This document shows positions 32,604 to 35,553 of a stretch of 35,553 bases of DNA, in pieces. The notes beneath the pieces were generated by a model that was not told where the DNA came from, did not search any database, and saw only the letters and a program-made list of their open reading frames with translations. The position numbers were made by a program, and so were the translations under genes. Position 1 is the first letter of the stretch. Each line of letters begins with the position of its first letter. The DNA is from Symbiodinium natans (lineage: Eukaryota > Sar > Dinophyceae > Suessiales > Symbiodiniaceae), in assembly GCA_905221605.1 (NCBI GenBank), contig CAJNDS010001136.1:808939-844491 (forward strand), read 5' to 3'.

Positions 32604-35145
32604 ATGGCGACCATTGAGGTCCGTGCGATAGCCGGTGATGTAGTGCTGGGGCCCGTGTGCTTCGAGAAACCACCATGTGTTTCGGAAATATTGGGCCGGC
32701 TGCAGCAGTCATTGGAACTGCTGCCTAGCCAAGAAATCGTTCTCATGGAAGATAGTGCGATTCTCCCTGACACCAGGAAGCTGCAGGGTGGTTCGGCAGC
32801 AGATCCCATGGTACTAACTATGGTGACGTCGAAACGGAGCCTGCAGGCGATTGTTTGGGGTCGCAGTACCCGTGGGCCACAGTGGTCCAAAGTCGAAGAA
32901 CAGCTGAAAAGAGGCATTGTGGCAGTGGCTTCCACGTGCGATGCCTTTGCTGCCTTGACAGAAGATGGCTCTGTCATCACCTGGGGCGAAGGCGAGGAAG
33001 ATGATGGAGGTGACTCCGAGGGTGTTCTTGGCCTTGACCAGGGTGTTGTGCAGGTGGTTGGCAACGGACAGGCTTTTGCTGCTGTGAAGACAGGCGGCGA
33101 GCTGGTAGCTTGGGGAGGTGCGGACTGCGGTGGGAAACCCAGTCCAGAGATCACTGCCCAGCTCCGTGATGGAGTTGTGTCGGTGGCACGGACCCTCCAA
33201 GCCTTCGCGGCAGTAAAAGAGAATGGAGAGGTGGTTACTTGGGGGGATCCAGCCTTTGGAGGTGACAGCAGCTCTACAGCAGGAAGCTTGAAAGGCGTCA
33301 TCTCCGTAGTTGGCACTTGGGGATTCGGTGGTGGGGCCTTTGCGGCCTTGACTGACACAGGTGGGCTTGACCAAAAACACCGACACAAAGGGACAATTGA
33401 AGTCGAAACTTTCTATAGAGATCCTGTGCCCTAAACCCTCAACCCCTACACCCTATACCGACAAGGGCTGGTTGTGCTATATTGGACCCTCATGAACAGT
33501 AGGGGTCTCCACGTAGGAACATCCGTCAAGATCCAGGATGGCATGCTTTACCATGCATCACGAACTCACATACGAGGGTTTCCGAGAAATTGGGGTACCC
33601 TTCTTCGGGGCGGGGGGGGGGTCCCTTTAAGGGGATTCTATTCTATTTGGGGTATAAAATGGGTACCCCTATTTTTGGAAATACCCACATCAAATGATGA
33701 GACTGTTGTGTATCCAGGTTCTTGAACAGCGCGCGGGTCCCGAACATTCACATTCACAGTCCGCACGCGGAACTGTAGCGATATTTCACCCAAACCGTTA
33801 CCCAAACGAATGCCCGACAAAAGGTTTCTGGGCTAAAGACGTGCATAGGCAACAGGCAAGTCTCCTGGTAAACTTCCAGACCCTTCGAAACCCAAAGCTT
33901 TCCAAGCCCCCTCCCCAAACCTCCTCAACTCTTCCCATACACCGGTGGCCTTCATGAGAGTTGAGTAAACCCTAAACCCTAAACCCTAAACCCTAAACCC
34001 TAACCCCCAAACCCCTAAACGCTAAATCCTATGTATGGGCAATATGTTTTAATTGGGATCCTGGAGGTATGAAAATCCACCGAAGATAAATATAGGGGTC
34101 GGAAGAATTACTCATATTATTCCCTGAACGTTCCTCTAGAACTGTACTATAACCACCCCCCAAAACCCTCTTCGAGTTATTAAGGCCCCTAGAATTGCCC
34201 ACTTTCCCCCAAAAGTCGCAGGCGGGGTGATCACTTGGGGAGACCCCGAAGTCAGCGACCTCGGCTCGGCAGCAGAGCTCGTGCAAAGCGGAGTGACGAG
34301 CATTTGCCCCAGCGGCTCGTCCTTTGCTGCCTTGAAGACGACGGGTGAAGTTGTTTCTTAGGGATATTTGGGAGTCGCTTCTCATTTTTGGATACTTTAA
34401 GTCCTAAGAAACAGCTGAAACGGTAGTTTTTTGCTAGGGTTCCAAGTTCAGTGTAGGTTTGCTGGGGATGTGAAGGCAAGGGCGGGGACATGTTCGTGAG
34501 CTGGTCAGATGAAGAGGCCGGGAAAACGAACTACTCTGTCAAGGAGACTTAGAGAAGCTGAGTTGAGTACACTTTATACACTTCTTGGGGATACCAGAAA
34601 TCCCCTTATAGAACTGAAAGTGTACACCTTTTTTAGGGGGGCTTATGAACTCAGCAACTAAGGAGAAGCTCTCCAAGGGTGTGGTTTCCATCGTTGGCTC
34701 TGATGATGTCTTCGTGGCTCTCAAAGAAGGCGGCGAGGTCGTTGCCTGGGGGGTGGCGGAGGACGGCGCGCACCTCGACGAAGAGCTTGTGACAGAATTG
34801 GGGAGCGATGTGCTATCCATCTCGGCCAATGTGGCCGCCTTTGCTGCATTGAAGGTCGGTGGCCGTGTCGTTGCATGGGGTGTCTACCATGGGGATGCCC
34901 GCAGCGTGGTTCAGCTGGAGAGCGGAGTTGCGAGGATTCCGAGTTTCATGATTCCAAACGTGATGACTTTTGCCGCTTTGAAGGAGGACGGCTCGCTGGT
35001 TGTTTGGGGCGACCATGACTATTCCTCCTGCGCTTTAATGGCACCGTATGATGAGTTGCAAAGTGACGTAGTTGACGTTGTGGGCAACTCTAGTGGCTAT
35101 GTCGCATTGAAATATACACCTGCGCTACAAGGCTTAGAAGCCTAG
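32604..35145 (+). CDS. RCC1-repeat protein, four exons
   Basis: Exons 32604-33360, 34222-34352, 34457-34543 and 34663-35145 join to 485 codons. Start chosen at MATIEVRAIAG because residues 1 to about 70 look like a ubiquitin-like fold region (SEILGRLQQSLELLPSQEIV); ATG 32415 is an in-frame alternative. Then come about eight RCC1-type blades, each FAAL-x-x-G-x-VVxWG (for example AFAALTEDGSVITWG, SFAALKTTGEVVCWG, TFAALKEDGSLVVWG). RCC1 propellers usually act as protein- or GTPase-binding scaffolds; dinoflagellates carry many such genes. Which partner is unknown. All three exon joins restore the blade motif, which makes the gene model strong. Other frames over this region are shadows. Confidence 0.9.
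33575..33690 (+). mobile_element. family D element copy 2
   Basis: GGGTTTCCGAGAAATTGGGG and TATTTTTGGAAATACCCAC form inverted ends. CCCTTTAAGGGGATTCTATT is shared with 31109-31218. G-run near 33611. Confidence 0.85.
34088..34218 (+). mobile_element. family J element copy 2
   Basis: AATATAGGGGTCGGAAGAAT, CTCATATTATTCCCT and ACCACCCCCCAAAACCC match 3159-3285. It supplies the 3' splice site of RCC1-gene intron 1. Confidence 0.8.
34353..34456 (+). mobile_element. RCC1-gene intron 2, family H copy 2
   Basis: GAAGTT|GTTTCTTAGGG and GTGTAG|GTTTGCTGG give a 104-bp GT-AG intron with join TGEVVCWGCEG. Shares AACAGCTGAAA, GTTTTTTGCTAGGG and AAGTTCAGT with 11519-11653. Confidence 0.9.
34544..34662 (+). 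mobile_element. RCC1-gene intron 3, family B copy 2, GA-AG
   Basis: AAGGAGA occurs at 34541-34547 and 34660-34666. AAG|GAGACT and TAAG|GAGAAG give a 119-bp intron with non-canonical GA-AG ends, joining NYSVKEKLSKGVV. GCTGAGTT and AACTCAGC are the terminal inverted repeats. Confidence 0.9.
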
Positions 35146-35553
35146 AATAGCCCTGGCCTTTTTCCGCACGGCTTACCCAGCCAGTGTCACATCTGAACAT
35201 CAGGAATACACTGCCCACCTGCGTCGCGGATTTTGGACCAGACTGCCCAGCAGGCGCAAGCGAAAAGAGACGGTCACGCAATTGAATCTGTGTGAACGTG
35301 TGCTATGAGGAGCCCACTAAGTATGATCGGCAGCGCATGACATGAATCCGTTTGCGATGACATGCCTTGGCTTTGATTTTCCAGCTTGGACAACCCATTG
35401 AGAAGCTGCAGGTTGTAAGGGTGCCAACAAGAGACGAATAAATTTAAAACCATCAGATTTGAAGTACGATTTCTTTCTGTAAGACTTAGGAATTTTCACT
35501 GGTAATTTTGAAATTTCTCATAATTCTCTATTAATTGAAAGTATGGATACAAA
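35146..35553 (+). other. 3' flank of the RCC1 gene
   Basis: No telomeric repeats, palindromic families or supported frames; AT content rises toward the end. Likely 3' untranslated and intergenic sequence. Confidence 0.5.

Larger units (their letters stand above)
33361..34221 (+). mobile_element. RCC1-gene intron 1, 861 bp, nested elements
   Basis: CAGGTGGG at the left edge and CAGGCGGG at the right; GT-AG ends join ALTDTGGVITWGD. Contains family D copy 2 (33575-33690), a CCCTAAA array (33966-34028) and family J copy 2 (34088-34218), whose AG is the acceptor. Small frames inside are not genes. Confidence 0.9.

Noticed and set aside
32537-33388. 283-codon minus-strand frame over the RCC1 exon
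   Set aside because: Ser/Pro-rich antisense shadow; the + frame carries repeated RCC1 blade motifs that continue across three introns.

Overview
The window looks like nuclear DNA of a dinoflagellate, and order Suessiales (Symbiodiniaceae or Polarella) is plausible but not shown. The reasons are: an RCC1-repeat gene of the type abundant in these genomes; introns with GT-AG, GC-AG and GA-AG ends side by side; many short palindromic intron bodies flanked by direct repeats (introner-like elements, a class known from dinoflagellates); and telomere-type repeats of the TTTAGGG class. No rRNA, tRNA, CRISPR array or bacterial-style operon was seen. All convincing genes lie on the + strand.

The dominant feature of positions 1-31,360 is an extraordinary density of interstitial telomeric arrays, several dozen blocks of 30-150 bp in both orientations. 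They separate short islands of about 50-150 bp that are open in one frame. Many islands begin after an AG and end exactly at GTTTAGG, so the telomeric unit itself could serve as the 5' splice site. Many coding islands also have CCCTAAA on their left and TTTAGGG on their right, so the putative introns start with TTTAGGG and end with CCCTAAA. This fits broken ends that were capped by telomerase and rejoined, or intron-forming elements with telomeric inverted ends.

Layout: 1-4,860, isolated exon-like islands in telomeric arrays. 4,863-5,920, a diverged duplication whose first copy carries a palindromic element that the second copy lacks. 5,963-9,679, a gene for a membrane-anchored or secreted Gly/Trp-rich repeat protein, with four introns reconstructed from direct repeats and a Cys-rich LDL-receptor-A/glucosidase-II-beta-like module near its C terminus. 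10,590-11,866, the 3' exons of an unidentified gene. 12,300-16,400, further islands. 17,035-21,725, exons of an unidentified gene ending in a stop. 22,300-30,100, many more islands. 30,643-31,361, the last three exons of another unidentified gene, including a 52-bp telomeric intron. 31,362-32,080, an AT-rich spacer free of telomeric repeats. 32,604-35,145, a complete four-exon RCC1-repeat gene whose introns carry the same element families as the upstream genes.

The proteins have no evident shared pathway. What links the genes is the way their introns arose: the same palindromic families (named A to M here) recur in different genes, and telomeric tracts sit inside several of these elements with their own flanking duplications. 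Family names, splice sites and multi-exon joins are my reconstruction from sequence alone; transcripts would be needed to confirm them.
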